64,000 nucleotides of DNA from Paludibacter propionicigenes WB4 (GTDB taxonomy: Bacteria; Bacteroidota; Bacteroidia; Bacteroidales; Paludibacteraceae), in contig NC_014734.1 in NCBI RefSeq assembly GCF_000183135.1, positions 3,100,001-3,164,000 of the forward strand, given 5' to 3'. Positions 18,451-27,197 of this stretch are shown here, in pieces. Within the stretch, counting starts at the first letter, position 1. Every line of letters starts with the position of its first letter. The position numbers and the translations under genes were made by a program. A model generated the notes under the pieces. The model was not told the DNA's origin. It saw nothing but the letters and a program-made list of their open reading frames with translations, and did no database searches.

Positions 18451-20343
18451 TTAAATCTCGCTAAGTTCAAGCCAGCGCATGGTTTTTTCATCAATAATAT
18501 CTCCCAGTTCACCAAAGCGCTTTGAGGCTTCGATAATCTCGTCGCTAGACAAAGTTCCCGAAGCCAGCTGTTTTTCAATCTCTGCTTTTTCTGCTTCCAG
18601 TTGCGGTATTTCTTTTTCCAAAGCTTCAAATTCTTGTTTCTCTTTGAAGCTTAGTTTTCGTTTTTCCTCCGACTTCTGACTAGTAACTACCGACTTCTGA
18701 CTGTTGTTTTGGCTTTTGGCTTTGGAGTCTTGTTTTTTCTTCTCCTCTTTTTCCTGCTCCTCCATCAACTCATTCCACTCGCGGTAGTCAGTATAATTAC
18801 CCGGAAAATCTTTCAGCTCGGCATTGCCTTTGAAAACAAGTAAATGGTCTACTACTTTGTCCATAAAGTAGCGGTCGTGACTAACCACGATTACACAGCC
18901 TTTGAACGATTGCAGGTATTCTTCCAGTACGTTCAGTGTCATAATATCCAGGTCATTCGTGGGCTCATCGAGTACCAGAAAGTTAGGATTACGCATCAGT
19001 ACCGTGCAAAGATGCAAGCGTCTACGCTCACCACCGCTGAGTTTGTATACGTAGTTGTATTGCGTTTCAGGTGTGAAAAGGAAATGTTGAAGAAACTGCG
19101 AAGCTGACATTTTCTTTCCATTGCCCAGATTTACTTCTTCGGCAATGTCCTGTACCACATCAATCACTTTCATTTGTTCGTCGAATGCCAGTCCGTCCTG
19201 ACTGTAATAGCCAAACACCACTGTTTCGCCTACATCAAAACTACCACTGTCAGGTTTTACTTCTCCCAACAGCATTTTCAGGAATGTAGATTTTCCGGTT
19301 CCGTTTTTACCAACGATTCCCATTTTTTCGTAGCGGGCAAAGTTGTAATAAAAATTGTCCAATATCTTCAAATCACCATAGGCTTTTGTGATGTATTTGG
19401 CCTCGAAGATTTTTGATCCCAGATAACTTGCCTTTACGTCCAGTTTTACGTTGTCGTTATTCCGCCGTTGTTTGGCACGTTCTTCTATTTCGTAAAAACT
19501 CTCCTGGCGCGATTTAGCTTTGTGAGCGCGCGCTTGTGGCTGACGCCGCATCCATTCCAGTTCCTTTTTGTATAAGTTCACCGTTCTGTCGCTCTCCGCA
19601 TTCCAGTTTTCAATTCGTTCCTGTCTTTTTTCAAGGTAATATGAGTAATTGCCACTGTATTGGAACAAGCCCTGATGGTCGATTTCCATAATGTGCGTGC
19701 ACACGCGGTCGAGGAAGTAGCGGTCGTGCGTAACCATAAGCAGCGCCATGCTGGAGCGTTTCAGAAAATCTTCGAGCCATTCCACCATTTCCAGATCGAG
19801 GTGATTGGTAGGTTCGTCAAGTATCAGCAAGTCAGGTTCGGCAATCAGGACATTTGCTAACGCAACCCGTTTCAGTTGACCTCCCGAAAGTTCGCCAATC
19901 ATCTGCTCAAAGTTGGTGATTTTTAATTTTCCTAGAATTTGTTTAATCCGTGTTTCGTAGTCCCAAGCCTTGTGCAAATCCATTTGCGATAAAATTTCAT
20001 CGAGTCCCTCCTGTTTTTCGGACATCATGCAGTGTTCATACGCAGCAATGGTGCGTACAGCTTCGTTGTCAGAGCGCAGACAAGCATCAATTACCGATAA
20101 TTCCTTCGGAAAATCAGGATTCTGATCCAGATAACCTATTCGCAAATCGCGTTTGAATGAAATGGTTCCTCCCTGATAGTCTTCATTTCCGGCCAGGATA
20201 TTAAGCAGGGTTGTTTTTCCCGTACCGTTTTTGGCAATTAGTGCCACGCGTTGATTGTCGGCGATGCCGAAGGATATATTTTCGAAAAGCAGATTGTCGC
20301 CAAACGATTTTGTAAGATTTTCTACTTGAAGGTAACTGATCAT
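18451..20343 (-). CDS. ABC-F family ATP-binding protein (Uup-like)
   Basis: A 630-residue protein with two ABC ATPase domains and no membrane segments. First domain: Walker loop AKNGTGKTT at residues 37-45 with Ala in place of the usual first Gly, signature LSGGQLKRVALA, Walker B LILDEPTNHLD. Second domain: GKNGTGKST, LSGGERRRLHL, LVLDEPTNDLD. A charged linker and a C-terminal coiled coil follow, as in Uup. ABC-F proteins act on the ribosome or on DNA junctions. The linker near residues 545-565 carries a 7-residue tandem repeat (SQKSVVT/SQKSEEK) that seems to derive from an inserted DNA repeat. Confidence 0.9.
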   Translation of the reverse strand: MISYLQVENLTKSFGDNLLFENISFGIADNQRVALIAKNGTGKTTLLNILAGNEDYQGGTISFKRDLRIGYLDQNPDFPKELSVIDACLRSDNEAVRTIAAYEHCMMSEKQEGLDEILSQMDLHKAWDYETRIKQILGKLKITNFEQMIGELSGGQLKRVALANVLIAEPDLLILDEPTNHLDLEMVEWLEDFLKRSSMALLMVTHDRYFLDRVCTHIMEIDHQGLFQYSGNYSYYLEKRQERIENWNAESDRTVNLYKKELEWMRRQPQARAHKAKSRQESFYEIEERAKQRRNNDNVKLDVKASYLGSKIFEAKYITKAYGDLKILDNFYYNFARYEKMGIVGKNGTGKSTFLKMLLGEVKPDSGSFDVGETVVFGYYSQDGLAFDEQMKVIDVVQDIAEEVNLGNGKKMSASQFLQHFLFTPETQYNYVYKLSGGERRRLHLCTVLMRNPNFLVLDEPTNDLDIMTLNVLEEYLQSFKGCVIVVSHDRYFMDKVVDHLLVFKGNAELKDFPGNYTDYREWNELMEEQEKEEKKKQDSKAKSQNNSQKSVVTSQKSEEKRKLSFKEKQEFEALEKEIPQLEAEKAEIEKQLASGTLSSDEIIEASKRFGELGDIIDEKTMRWLELSEI

Positions 20344-20365
20344 AAATTGATATTTTTTGCGGATA

Positions 20366-20373
20366 CAAAGATA
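20366..20373 (-). promoter_or_regulatory. -7 element of ABC-F gene
   Basis: The complement reads TATCTTTG, 23 bp before the start codon at 20343. Confidence 0.7.
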
Positions 20374-20442
20374 CAGATTTAAAAGGATGAATCAATTCTC
20401 AAAATAAAAGTATGTTTTGTTGTCTGGTTAAACGAAATTTAT

Positions 20443-20450
20443 TAATTTTG
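20443..20450 (+). promoter_or_regulatory. -7 element of KilA-N gene
   Basis: TAATTTTG, a perfect TAnnTTTG match, lies 24 bp before the ATG at 20475. It argues against the longer frame starting at 20412. Confidence 0.6.
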
Positions 20451-20474
20451 AGAACTGATATTTTTATAAATAAA

Positions 20475-21284
20475 ATGGTCAAAATAAGCGTAAAAGACAC
20501 TACTGTAACTGTTGTTCAGGTTAATAATGCTGATTATATTTGCATTACTGATATTGCCCGAATCAAGAATCCGCTTGAACCTAAAGACGTTGTCAAAAAT
20601 TGGCTGAGAAGTAAAAATACCTTATTGTTCTTGGGTTTGTGGGAAAAATTAAATAATCCTGAGTTCAAAGGGGTCGAATTCGACTCCTTTATGATGGAAG
20701 CCGGAACAAATGCATTTACAATGAGTCCATCAAGATGGATTGAACAAACAAATGCTATTGGTATAATTAGCCGAAGTGGCAGTAAAGGTGGAACTTTCGC
20801 ACATAAAGATATTGCGTTTGAGTTTTCATCGTGGGTAAGTACAGAATTTAAACTTTATCTGCTTAAAGAATTTCAAAGACTAAAGGAACAAGAGCAACTG
20901 CAGCTCGGTTGGTCTGCGAAACGCGAGCTGGCTAAAATAAACTATCGCATCCACACAGATGCAATACAACAAAACCTAATTCCGATAGAATTAACCCAAC
21001 AACAGATTTCTATAGTTTATGCCAATGAGGCTGATGTGTTGAATGTTGCTTTGTTCGGTTTGACTGCAAAACAATGGAGGGATTCAAATCCAAATTTTAA
21101 GGGGAATATTCGCGATTATGCAACCATTAACGAACTAATTTGCTTGTCGAATATGGAAAATTTGAATGCAGTTTTTATAAATGAAGGTCAGTCACAGAAA
21201 GAAAGATTGTTGAAATTGAATAGAATTGCCATTCAACAGATGAAAGTTCTTCAAGATGTCGAAAATCGTAAAATGCTAAAATAG
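20475..21284 (+). CDS. KilA-N domain protein
   Basis: A 269-residue protein of the KilA-N family, DNA-binding modules spread by phages and large DNA viruses. The core is seen in ITDIARIKNPLEPKDVVKNW, then SPSRWIEQTNAIG and GTFAHKDIAFEFSSWVS, the last being the hallmark helix of the domain. The C-terminal half is charged. I chose the ATG at 20475 because the promoter word at 20443-20450 lies inside the longer frame. No integrase or other phage gene is nearby, so it is a lone, possibly domesticated, phage-type gene. Confidence 0.8.
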   Translation: MVKISVKDTTVTVVQVNNADYICITDIARIKNPLEPKDVVKNWLRSKNTLLFLGLWEKLNNPEFKGVEFDSFMMEAGTNAFTMSPSRWIEQTNAIGIISRSGSKGGTFAHKDIAFEFSSWVSTEFKLYLLKEFQRLKEQEQLQLGWSAKRELAKINYRIHTDAIQQNLIPIELTQQQISIVYANEADVLNVALFGLTAKQWRDSNPNFKGNIRDYATINELICLSNMENLNAVFINEGQSQKERLLKLNRIAIQQMKVLQDVENRKMLK

Positions 21285-21324
21285 GTTTGAATAGAATTAT
21301 ATTAATTATTTAATTTCCACAACA

Positions 21325-21900
21325 ATGAAAAGTATTAAAGGAACAGAAACAGAAAAGAATTTATTGAAATCGTTTGCCGGTGAAAGTCAGGCTCGTATGC
21401 GTTACACTTACTTTGCAAAGGTTGCAAAAACAGAAGGCTTTGAACAAATAGCCGCTATTTTTCTGGAAACAGCAGATCAGGAAAAACAACATGCAAAGAA
21501 ATTCTTCAGTTATCTGGAAGGTGGTGCTGTAGAAATCACAGCATCTTATCCTGCGGGTATTATTTCAACTACTGCCGAAAATCTAAAAGAAGCGGCTAAT
21601 GGCGAAAATGAAGAATGGACAGAATTATACCCTCATTTTGCTGATGTAGCGGAAGCTGAAGGTTTTGCGAATATTGCTGCTACATGGCGTAAAATTGCAG
21701 CTGTTGAAGCTCAGCACGAGAAACGCTATCGTACACTTCAGGCACGTGTTGAAGCTGGCACTGTTTTTTCTCGCGAAGAAGAAACCGTTTGGCAATGTCG
21801 CGAATGTGGACATGTTCATGTAGGTAAAGAAGCTCCAAAAGCTTGTCCAACTTGTGCTCATCCTCAGGCTTATTTCGAAGTTGAGAAAACAAACTACTAG
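21325..21900 (+). CDS. rbr: Rubrerythrin
   Basis: A 191-residue non-haem iron protein that reduces hydrogen peroxide in anaerobes. The N-terminal ferritin-like four-helix domain has the pattern NLLKSFAGESQARMRY and repeated Glu/His ligand motifs (ADQEKQHAKKF, AAVEAQHEKRY). The C-terminal rubredoxin-like domain has CRECG and CPTCAHPQAYF as the two CXXC knuckles. Length and domain order are standard. It supports an anaerobic life style with oxidative-stress defence. Confidence 0.95.
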   Translation: MKSIKGTETEKNLLKSFAGESQARMRYTYFAKVAKTEGFEQIAAIFLETADQEKQHAKKFFSYLEGGAVEITASYPAGIISTTAENLKEAANGENEEWTELYPHFADVAEAEGFANIAATWRKIAAVEAQHEKRYRTLQARVEAGTVFSREEETVWQCRECGHVHVGKEAPKACPTCAHPQAYFEVEKTNY

Positions 21901-22033
21901 GATAATGTATAATTAATAGTGCATAATTCATAATTATCAGCCGTTGTTTCGTTAGAAATAGCGGCTGTTTTGTTTTTTTGCTACTTTTGCAGAGTAATAA
22001 TTATGCATTATGAATTCTGAATTATTAATTACA
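21901..22033. repeat. Inverted AT-rich repeat around the mnmD promoter
   Basis: TAATTAATAGTGCATAATTC and following bases (21911-21938) are mirrored by GAATTCTGAATTATTAATTA and preceding bases (21995-22031). The promoter of mnmD lies in the central part. The right arm codes for the first residues of MnmD (MNSELLIT). Confidence 0.55.
21982..21989 (+). promoter_or_regulatory. -7 element of mnmD
   Basis: TACTTTTG fits TAnnTTTG and lies 20 bp before the start codon at 22010. Confidence 0.65.
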
Positions 22034-22672
22034 GAAGATGGTTCAAATACTTTATATGTGCCCGAAATTGATGAATGCTACCATTCTTCACACGGTGCAA
22101 TACAGGAATCGAGGCATATTTTTATCGAAGCAGGTTTAAAGCAATGTGAAAAGTCCGAAATCAATGTTTTGGAAGTTGGTTTTGGTACAGGGTTGAATGC
22201 TTTTCTGACTATGATAGAGGCGGAGAGGAGTAGCAAACAAATTCAATATGTTTCGCTTGAAAAATACCCTGTGGAGACAGAAAAAGCCTTACTACTGAAT
22301 TATCCCGAAGAACTTTTCCCCGAGAAAAGGTGCAGTTTTGAATTAATGCATATTTCGACCTGGAATAAAAAAGTACAAGTTACTCCATTCTTTAGTTTAG
22401 AAAAAATAGAAACTGATTTTACTCAATATATACCCGTAGATAAATTTGATGTGGTGTTTTTCGATGCCTTTTCACCCGAAAAACAACCTGAAATGTGGAC
22501 TCAGGAACGGTTTGAAATGCTTTTGAAATACTGTAATCCCGGTGCGGTTCTTACTACATACTGCGCTAAAGGCATTGTTCGCAGGGCTATGCAGGCTGCC
22601 GGATTTACCGTGGAGCGTTTAGCGGGACCTCCGGGGAAAAGGGAAATTTTGAGAGGAACCAAAATCGGATAG
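22010..22672 (+). CDS. mnmD: tRNA 5-methylaminomethyl-2-thiouridine methyltransferase (MnmD)
   Basis: A 220-residue SAM-dependent methyltransferase that carries out the last methylation of the wobble uridine modification mnm5s2U. Signatures are LEVGFGTGLNAFLT (SAM loop) and FFDAFSPEKQPEMWTQ (family-specific). It corresponds only to the MnmC2-type methyltransferase half of the fused enterobacterial MnmC; no FAD oxidoreductase domain follows. The first residues are encoded by a repeat arm. Its promoter is at 21982-21989. Confidence 0.9.
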   Translation: MNSELLITEDGSNTLYVPEIDECYHSSHGAIQESRHIFIEAGLKQCEKSEINVLEVGFGTGLNAFLTMIEAERSSKQIQYVSLEKYPVETEKALLLNYPEELFPEKRCSFELMHISTWNKKVQVTPFFSLEKIETDFTQYIPVDKFDVVFFDAFSPEKQPEMWTQERFEMLLKYCNPGAVLTTYCAKGIVRRAMQAAGFTVERLAGPPGKREILRGTKIG

Positions 22673-22703
22673 GCCGAAATAGAATAATTGCTGTAAATTG
22701 TTC

Positions 22704-22711
22704 TATATTTG
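22704..22711 (+). promoter_or_regulatory. -7 element of PAP2 gene
   Basis: TATATTTG fits TAnnTTTG, 46 bp before the start at 22758. Confidence 0.55.
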
Positions 22712-22757
22712 CAGTCGTTCTGGTCGTTTTTGTTATTAAATTGATAATTGCTTACTT

Positions 22758-23411
22758 ATGAAGCATTTCAAAAAGTATTCTGCATTTTATATTCCTTACA
22801 TAATATTTGTATTGGTTGTTACGGCGCTTGTGGTTTTCAATGATAAGGCCACCTTACATTTGTGGATGGCTTCTCATAATACCGAAGCCGGTGATATTTT
22901 CTTTAAATATTATACCGAAGTTGGCGGTAATGTTCCTTTTTTCTTCGTGGCTGTACTTCTTTTTTATCGGTATCGAATAGCTTTAATATTGTTGATAACA
23001 CAATTGTCTGTGGGTTTGGTAGTGCAAGTCTTGAAGCGTCTTTGGGACGAGCCACGTCCTGTGAAATATTTTGCTGAGCATTATCCTAAAATTGAGTTAC
23101 ACAAAATAGCAGGCGCTCATTTATATTCTCACAATAGTTTTCCTTCAGGTCATACGGCTGCTGCATTTGCATTTTTCCTTGTGCTGGCTTTCTTTACCCA
23201 TAAATCATGGTTGCAATTGCTTTATTTTTTCTTAGCCGTACTAGTCGGTTTTTCCAGAGTTTACTTATCCCAGCATTTTGTGTTGGATCTGTTAGTCGGA
23301 TCTATAGTTGGGGTGGGTGTAACGTCGGCTTTTTATTTGTATTTTGAGAAAAAGTCAATGAAATGGGCAGATGGCTCATTACGAGATGTTTTTTCAAGAA
23401 AAATGGGTTGA
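22758..23411 (+). CDS. PAP2-family membrane phosphatase
   Basis: A 217-residue integral membrane protein with about five to six hydrophobic segments. The three phosphatase motifs are present: KRLWDEPRP (KX6RP), FPSGHTA (PSGH) and SRVYLSQHFVLD (SRX5HX3D). Members remove phosphate from lipid phosphates such as undecaprenyl diphosphate, phosphatidate or lipid A. The nearby waaA makes a lipid A or polyprenyl substrate plausible, but the specific substrate is not shown. Confidence 0.88.
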   Translation: MKHFKKYSAFYIPYIIFVLVVTALVVFNDKATLHLWMASHNTEAGDIFFKYYTEVGGNVPFFFVAVLLFYRYRIALILLITQLSVGLVVQVLKRLWDEPRPVKYFAEHYPKIELHKIAGAHLYSHNSFPSGHTAAAFAFFLVLAFFTHKSWLQLLYFFLAVLVGFSRVYLSQHFVLDLLVGSIVGVGVTSAFYLYFEKKSMKWADGSLRDVFSRKMG

Positions 23412-23437
23412 TACTTTGTCATTCAGAATTAAAAGTA

Positions 23438-23445
23438 TATCTTTG
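23438..23445 (+). promoter_or_regulatory. -7 element of rpsO
   Basis: TATCTTTG, a perfect match, leaves a 5' leader of about 75 bases before the rpsO start at 23529. No known S15-binding leader motif is recognised. Confidence 0.7.
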
Positions 23446-23528
23446 CAAGCTCAAAATCAAACATGTAGTTTTGTGATGTGTGCATTGCTAAGTTTGTATT
23501 TTAAAACATTTATTTTGAATAAATTATC

Positions 23529-23798
23529 ATGTATTTAACTTCTGAGATTAAAAAAGAAATCTTCGCTAAGCACGGAAAGTCTAACACTGATACTGGCTCA
23601 ACTGAAGGTCAGATAGCATTGTTTTCATACCGTATTAACCATTTGACAGGTCACTTAAAGTCAAATAAAAAAGATTATAGTACAGAACGCGCTCTTGTAA
23701 TTTTGGTAGGTAAACGTCGTCGTCTTCTCAATTATTTGAAAGATAACGATATCAATCGTTACCGTGCAATTATCAAAGAGTTGGGTATCAGAAAGTAA
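23529..23798 (+). CDS. rpsO: 30S ribosomal protein S15
   Basis: An 89-residue protein of standard length. GSTEGQIALFSYRINHLTGHL and LVGKRRRLLNYL are the S15 signatures that contact 16S rRNA and the bridge to 23S. It is a stand-alone gene with its own promoter and terminator. Confidence 0.98.
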   Translation: MYLTSEIKKEIFAKHGKSNTDTGSTEGQIALFSYRINHLTGHLKSNKKDYSTERALVILVGKRRRLLNYLKDNDINRYRAIIKELGIRK

Positions 23799-23818
23799 TT
23801 CTGGTTTTTAAACCACTT

Positions 23819-23850
23819 AAAGGCGTTTCAAATTATTTTGAAATGCCTTT
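23819..23850 (+). terminator. Terminator of rpsO
   Basis: A 14-bp stem (23819-23832 with 23837-23850, one G-U pair) with a TTAT loop is followed by a T-rich run. It starts 20 bp after the rpsO stop. Confidence 0.9.
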
Positions 23851-23902
23851 TCTTTTTAATGACTGACCCCGATTTTCCGGGGAGTTTAAAATCAGATTTT
23901 GT

Positions 23903-25120
23903 ATGGGCTTGATTTACAATATAGGTATTTATTTTTATGGTGCTTTCATTTTTCTGGCTTCGCTCTTTAATAAAAAAGCCCGTATGCTTAGAAAAGGACA
24001 GCAGCAGGCTTTTGCACAATTAAAAACGCAGATTGAGCCCAATGCACGCTACGTGTGGTTTCATGCTGCATCGCTGGGAGAGTTTGAGCAGGGTCGTCCG
24101 GTTATGGAGCAGTTAAAAAGAGATAAGCCGGAAACGAAGATATTACTTACATTTTTTTCTCCTTCGGGTTATGAAGTTCGGAAAAATTATGCTGTAGCTG
24201 ATATTGTTTCGTATTTGCCATTGGATGTGCCCGGAAATGCATGGCGTTTTGTGAATCTGGTAAAGCCATCGAAAGCCATTTTTGTTAAATATGAATTTTG
24301 GCCAAATTATTTGTTGGCGCTGCAAGCTGAGAATATTCCGGTAATTAGTATTTCCGCTATTTTTCGTCCGGAACAAGTATTCTTTAAAAATTATGGCAAG
24401 TGGTATAAAAAATTACTGCTGACATTTCAACATATCTTTGTTCAGGACAAGTTTTCGAAGGAGTTATTGCAAGCACATGGAATCAATAATGTTGCGGTGG
24501 CCGGCGATACCCGTTTCGACCGCGTCTACGATTTATACCGGCAGGCAAAGCAACTTCCGCTGATAGAAGAGTTTGTAAAAGGTGCTGAAAAGGTAATAAT
24601 TGCAGGTAGTACCTGGCCAAAGGATGAGGAATTGCTGGTGCAATACCTGCGGTTACATCCCGATGTGAAACTGATAATAGCACCTCACGAAGTTCACGCT
24701 TCGCATATTACTGAAATCTCTAAATTACTTGATGGTAAATTTGTGCGGTATTCTGATGCAAATGCAGATAACGTAAAAGCAACAAATTGTCTGGTTATAG
24801 ACATTATCGGAATTTTGTCTTCTGTATACCGCTACGGACATGTAGCTTACATTGGTGGCGGTTTCGGGGTAGGAATTCACAATACTTTGGAGGCTGCTGT
24901 GTATGGAATTCCGGTTGTGTTCGGTACAAATTACCAAAAATTCAGAGAGGCGCGAGAATTGATTGCCATTGGAGGTGCTTTTTCTATTTCGAATTATGTG
25001 ACTCTCGAAGCACAATTTGATTTGCTGTTGAAAGATAGCAGCGCCGGAAAAATAGCCGGAGAATATGTAAAGAGCAATACCGGAGCAACGGAAATGATAT
25101 TAAAACAATTGAAACAATAA
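23903..25120 (+). CDS. waaA: 3-deoxy-D-manno-octulosonic acid transferase (Kdo transferase)
   Basis: A 405-residue inner-membrane glycosyltransferase that adds Kdo from CMP-Kdo to lipid A. It starts with a hydrophobic anchor (YNIGIYFYGAFIFLASLF), then VWFHAASLGEFEQGRPV, the Kdo-transferase signature with catalytic Glu. The second Rossmann half includes YIGGGFGVGIHNTLEAAVYG, the conserved sugar-nucleotide site. hisS follows after 31 bp and may share the transcript. Confidence 0.93.
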   Translation: MGLIYNIGIYFYGAFIFLASLFNKKARMLRKGQQQAFAQLKTQIEPNARYVWFHAASLGEFEQGRPVMEQLKRDKPETKILLTFFSPSGYEVRKNYAVADIVSYLPLDVPGNAWRFVNLVKPSKAIFVKYEFWPNYLLALQAENIPVISISAIFRPEQVFFKNYGKWYKKLLLTFQHIFVQDKFSKELLQAHGINNVAVAGDTRFDRVYDLYRQAKQLPLIEEFVKGAEKVIIAGSTWPKDEELLVQYLRLHPDVKLIIAPHEVHASHITEISKLLDGKFVRYSDANADNVKATNCLVIDIIGILSSVYRYGHVAYIGGGFGVGIHNTLEAAVYGIPVVFGTNYQKFREARELIAIGGAFSISNYVTLEAQFDLLLKDSSAGKIAGEYVKSNTGATEMILKQLKQ

Positions 25121-25151
25121 CGAAATAAGCACATTATCACATTAAAATATT

Positions 25152-26507
25152 ATGCAGAAACCTTCTATCCCCAAGGGAACCCGCGATTTTACGCCGCAGG
25201 AAATGGCAAATCGTAATTATATATTTAATACCATCAAGGATGTATTTCGTCTGTATGGTTTTCAGCAAATAGAAACTCCTGCCATGGAAAACCTGTCTAC
25301 TTTGATGGGAAAATATGGCGAAGAAGGTGATAAGTTACTTTTCAAGATTTTGAATTCTGGTGATTATATGAATGGCCTTGCCGATGATGAATTGCTTGGC
25401 AGAAACAGCATTAAACTCACCAATAAAATTTCAGAGAAAGGCTTGCGTTATGATTTGACGGTGCCTTTTGCCCGTTTTGTGGTGCAGCATCAGAATGAGA
25501 TTTCTTTTCCTTTCAAGCGTTATCAGATTCAACCGGTATGGCGTGCCGACCGTCCGCAGAAAGGTCGTTACCGTGAGTTTTATCAGTGCGATGTGGATGT
25601 GGTGGGAAGCGATTCGTTGCTCAATGAACTGGAGCTGATCCAGATAGTAGACGAAGTGTATCGTCGCCTGAAAATCAATGTGGTGATAAAAATAAACAAC
25701 CGCAAAATTCTTTCCGGGATTGCCGAAATTATTGGCGAAGCCGAAAAGATTACCGATATAACCGTAGCCATCGATAAGATGGATAAAATCGGATTGGAAA
25801 AAGTAAACGAGGAAATTGCGTCAAAAGGGATTTCTGATGAAGCTATTGCCAAGTTGCAACCTATTTTGAAGCTGAGCGGAACCAATGCCGAAAAGCTAAA
25901 CCAGTTGAAAACAGTGTTGGCCGATTCGGAAGTGGGTTTGAAAGGTGTGTCGGAACTTGAAACTATTTTCGGACTTTGCGAAGCCATGAAAGTGCAAACG
26001 ACTATTGAGCTGGACTTGACTTTGGCACGCGGACTGAACTACTACACCGGAGCAATATTTGAAGTAAAAGCGTTGGATGTAGAGATGGGCAGCATTACCG
26101 GTGGTGGACGTTACGATAACCTGACGGGCGTGTTCGGTATGGAAGGCGTTTCGGGTGTGGGTATCTCGTTTGGCGCCGACCGCATCTACGATGTGCTCAA
26201 TCAGTTGAACTTATACCCTGAAACGTCGCAGGAGCAAACTAGGATTCTTTTTGTCAGCTTTGGCGAAAAGGAACTTATGTATTGTTTGCCGTGGTTGAGT
26301 GCATTGCGAAACAAAGGAGTCAATGCCGAGATTTATCCCGAACCGGCTAAAATGAAAAAGCAAATGAGCTATGCTGACAATAAGCGAATTCCGTTTGTAG
26401 CCATCGTAGGCGAAACGGAAATGAAGGAAAACAAAGTGATGTTGAAAAATATGAAGACAGGCGAGCAAAGTCTGGCATCGCTGGAAGAGCTTGTTGAGCT
26501 TGTTTGA
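25152..26507 (+). CDS. hisS: Histidyl-tRNA synthetase
   Basis: A 451-residue class II synthetase. Motif 2 is seen in [20 protein letters not shown], the histidine-binding motif in [16 protein letters not shown], and motif 3 in [16 protein letters not shown]-terminal anticodon-binding domain begins near RILFVSFG. The N-terminal [12 protein letters not shown] is typical. A strong terminator follows. Confidence 0.97.
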   Translation: MQKPSIPKGTRDFTPQEMANRNYIFNTIKDVFRLYGFQQIETPAMENLSTLMGKYGEEGDKLLFKILNSGDYMNGLADDELLGRNSIKLTNKISEKGLRYDLTVPFARFVVQHQNEISFPFKRYQIQPVWRADRPQKGRYREFYQCDVDVVGSDSLLNELELIQIVDEVYRRLKINVVIKINNRKILSGIAEIIGEAEKITDITVAIDKMDKIGLEKVNEEIASKGISDEAIAKLQPILKLSGTNAEKLNQLKTVLADSEVGLKGVSELETIFGLCEAMKVQTTIELDLTLARGLNYYTGAIFEVKALDVEMGSITGGGRYDNLTGVFGMEGVSGVGISFGADRIYDVLNQLNLYPETSQEQTRILFVSFGEKELMYCLPWLSALRNKGVNAEIYPEPAKMKKQMSYADNKRIPFVAIVGETEMKENKVMLKNMKTGEQSLASLEELVELV

Positions 26508-26526
26508 TGAGTACGATCAATAACAG

Positions 26527-26559
26527 GAAGCCCTGAAGATGTTTCATCTTCAGGGCTTC
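26527..26559 (+). terminator. Terminator of hisS
   Basis: A perfect 15-bp stem (26527-26541 with 26545-26559) and TTT loop followed by TTTTATTTA. It may also serve the minus-strand transcript ending at 26566. Confidence 0.92.
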
Positions 26560-26565
26560 TTTTAT

Positions 26566-27048
26566 TTAGATTATAGTCAATAAATTGAACAGATAATGAT
26601 CGATTAAGATACCTGCTACAATGAGCTGAGAAATGGTGCCAAGAATAAAAAAGGAGAATGAGCTTATGGCTTCGTGAATAGCCCGGTTGCTTTCCTTGCC
26701 TGCAATGAGTTCACCAATCAGAGCGCCGAGAATTGCTCCGGTGACAATGCCCCAGGGACCGAAATAAATGCCTGCCAGCATCCCAATCAGACTTCCCCAA
26801 ACGCCTCTTCTGCTGCCTCCAAACTGTCTCTTACCCCAATGTGGGATGAAGTAATTTAATCCCTGAACGGCAATTATTACTAATCCCCAGCGAATAAAAA
26901 AGTGAACGGAGTATTCGGCAATAGAGCTGAAATTGAGTATCATTATTCCCAGATAACAGAGCGGAGTGCCGGGCATTTTGGGTACCAGACAGCCGATTAA
27001 TCCGCCGATAAGAAATAGTCCTGCAACAACGATAAGAAAATAATCCAT
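26566..27048 (-). CDS. DUF456 family membrane protein
   Basis: A 160-residue protein with four to five hydrophobic segments. The glycine-rich GLIGCLVPKMPGTPLCYLGI near the start and FGGSRRGVWGSLIGMLAGIYFGPWG in the middle (glycine-zipper-like) are characteristic of DUF456 members. Function is unknown. It is convergent with hisS, only 7 bp beyond the terminator stem. Confidence 0.8.
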   Translation of the reverse strand: MDYFLIVVAGLFLIGGLIGCLVPKMPGTPLCYLGIMILNFSSIAEYSVHFFIRWGLVIIAVQGLNYFIPHWGKRQFGGSRRGVWGSLIGMLAGIYFGPWGIVTGAILGALIGELIAGKESNRAIHEAISSFSFFILGTISQLIVAGILIDHYLFNLLTII

Positions 27049-27197
27049 AATTTTTCAAATTAAAATGCAAGTGTTTCCGATAGGAATGGTTACGTTTGCA
27101 AATATAATTCAAAAAAAAATATCGAAGTGTCAATCGTTGAAAAAGATATCAACAATGGAATATCAAGGTTTTATGGTTGGTTCTGATACCAGATGCT

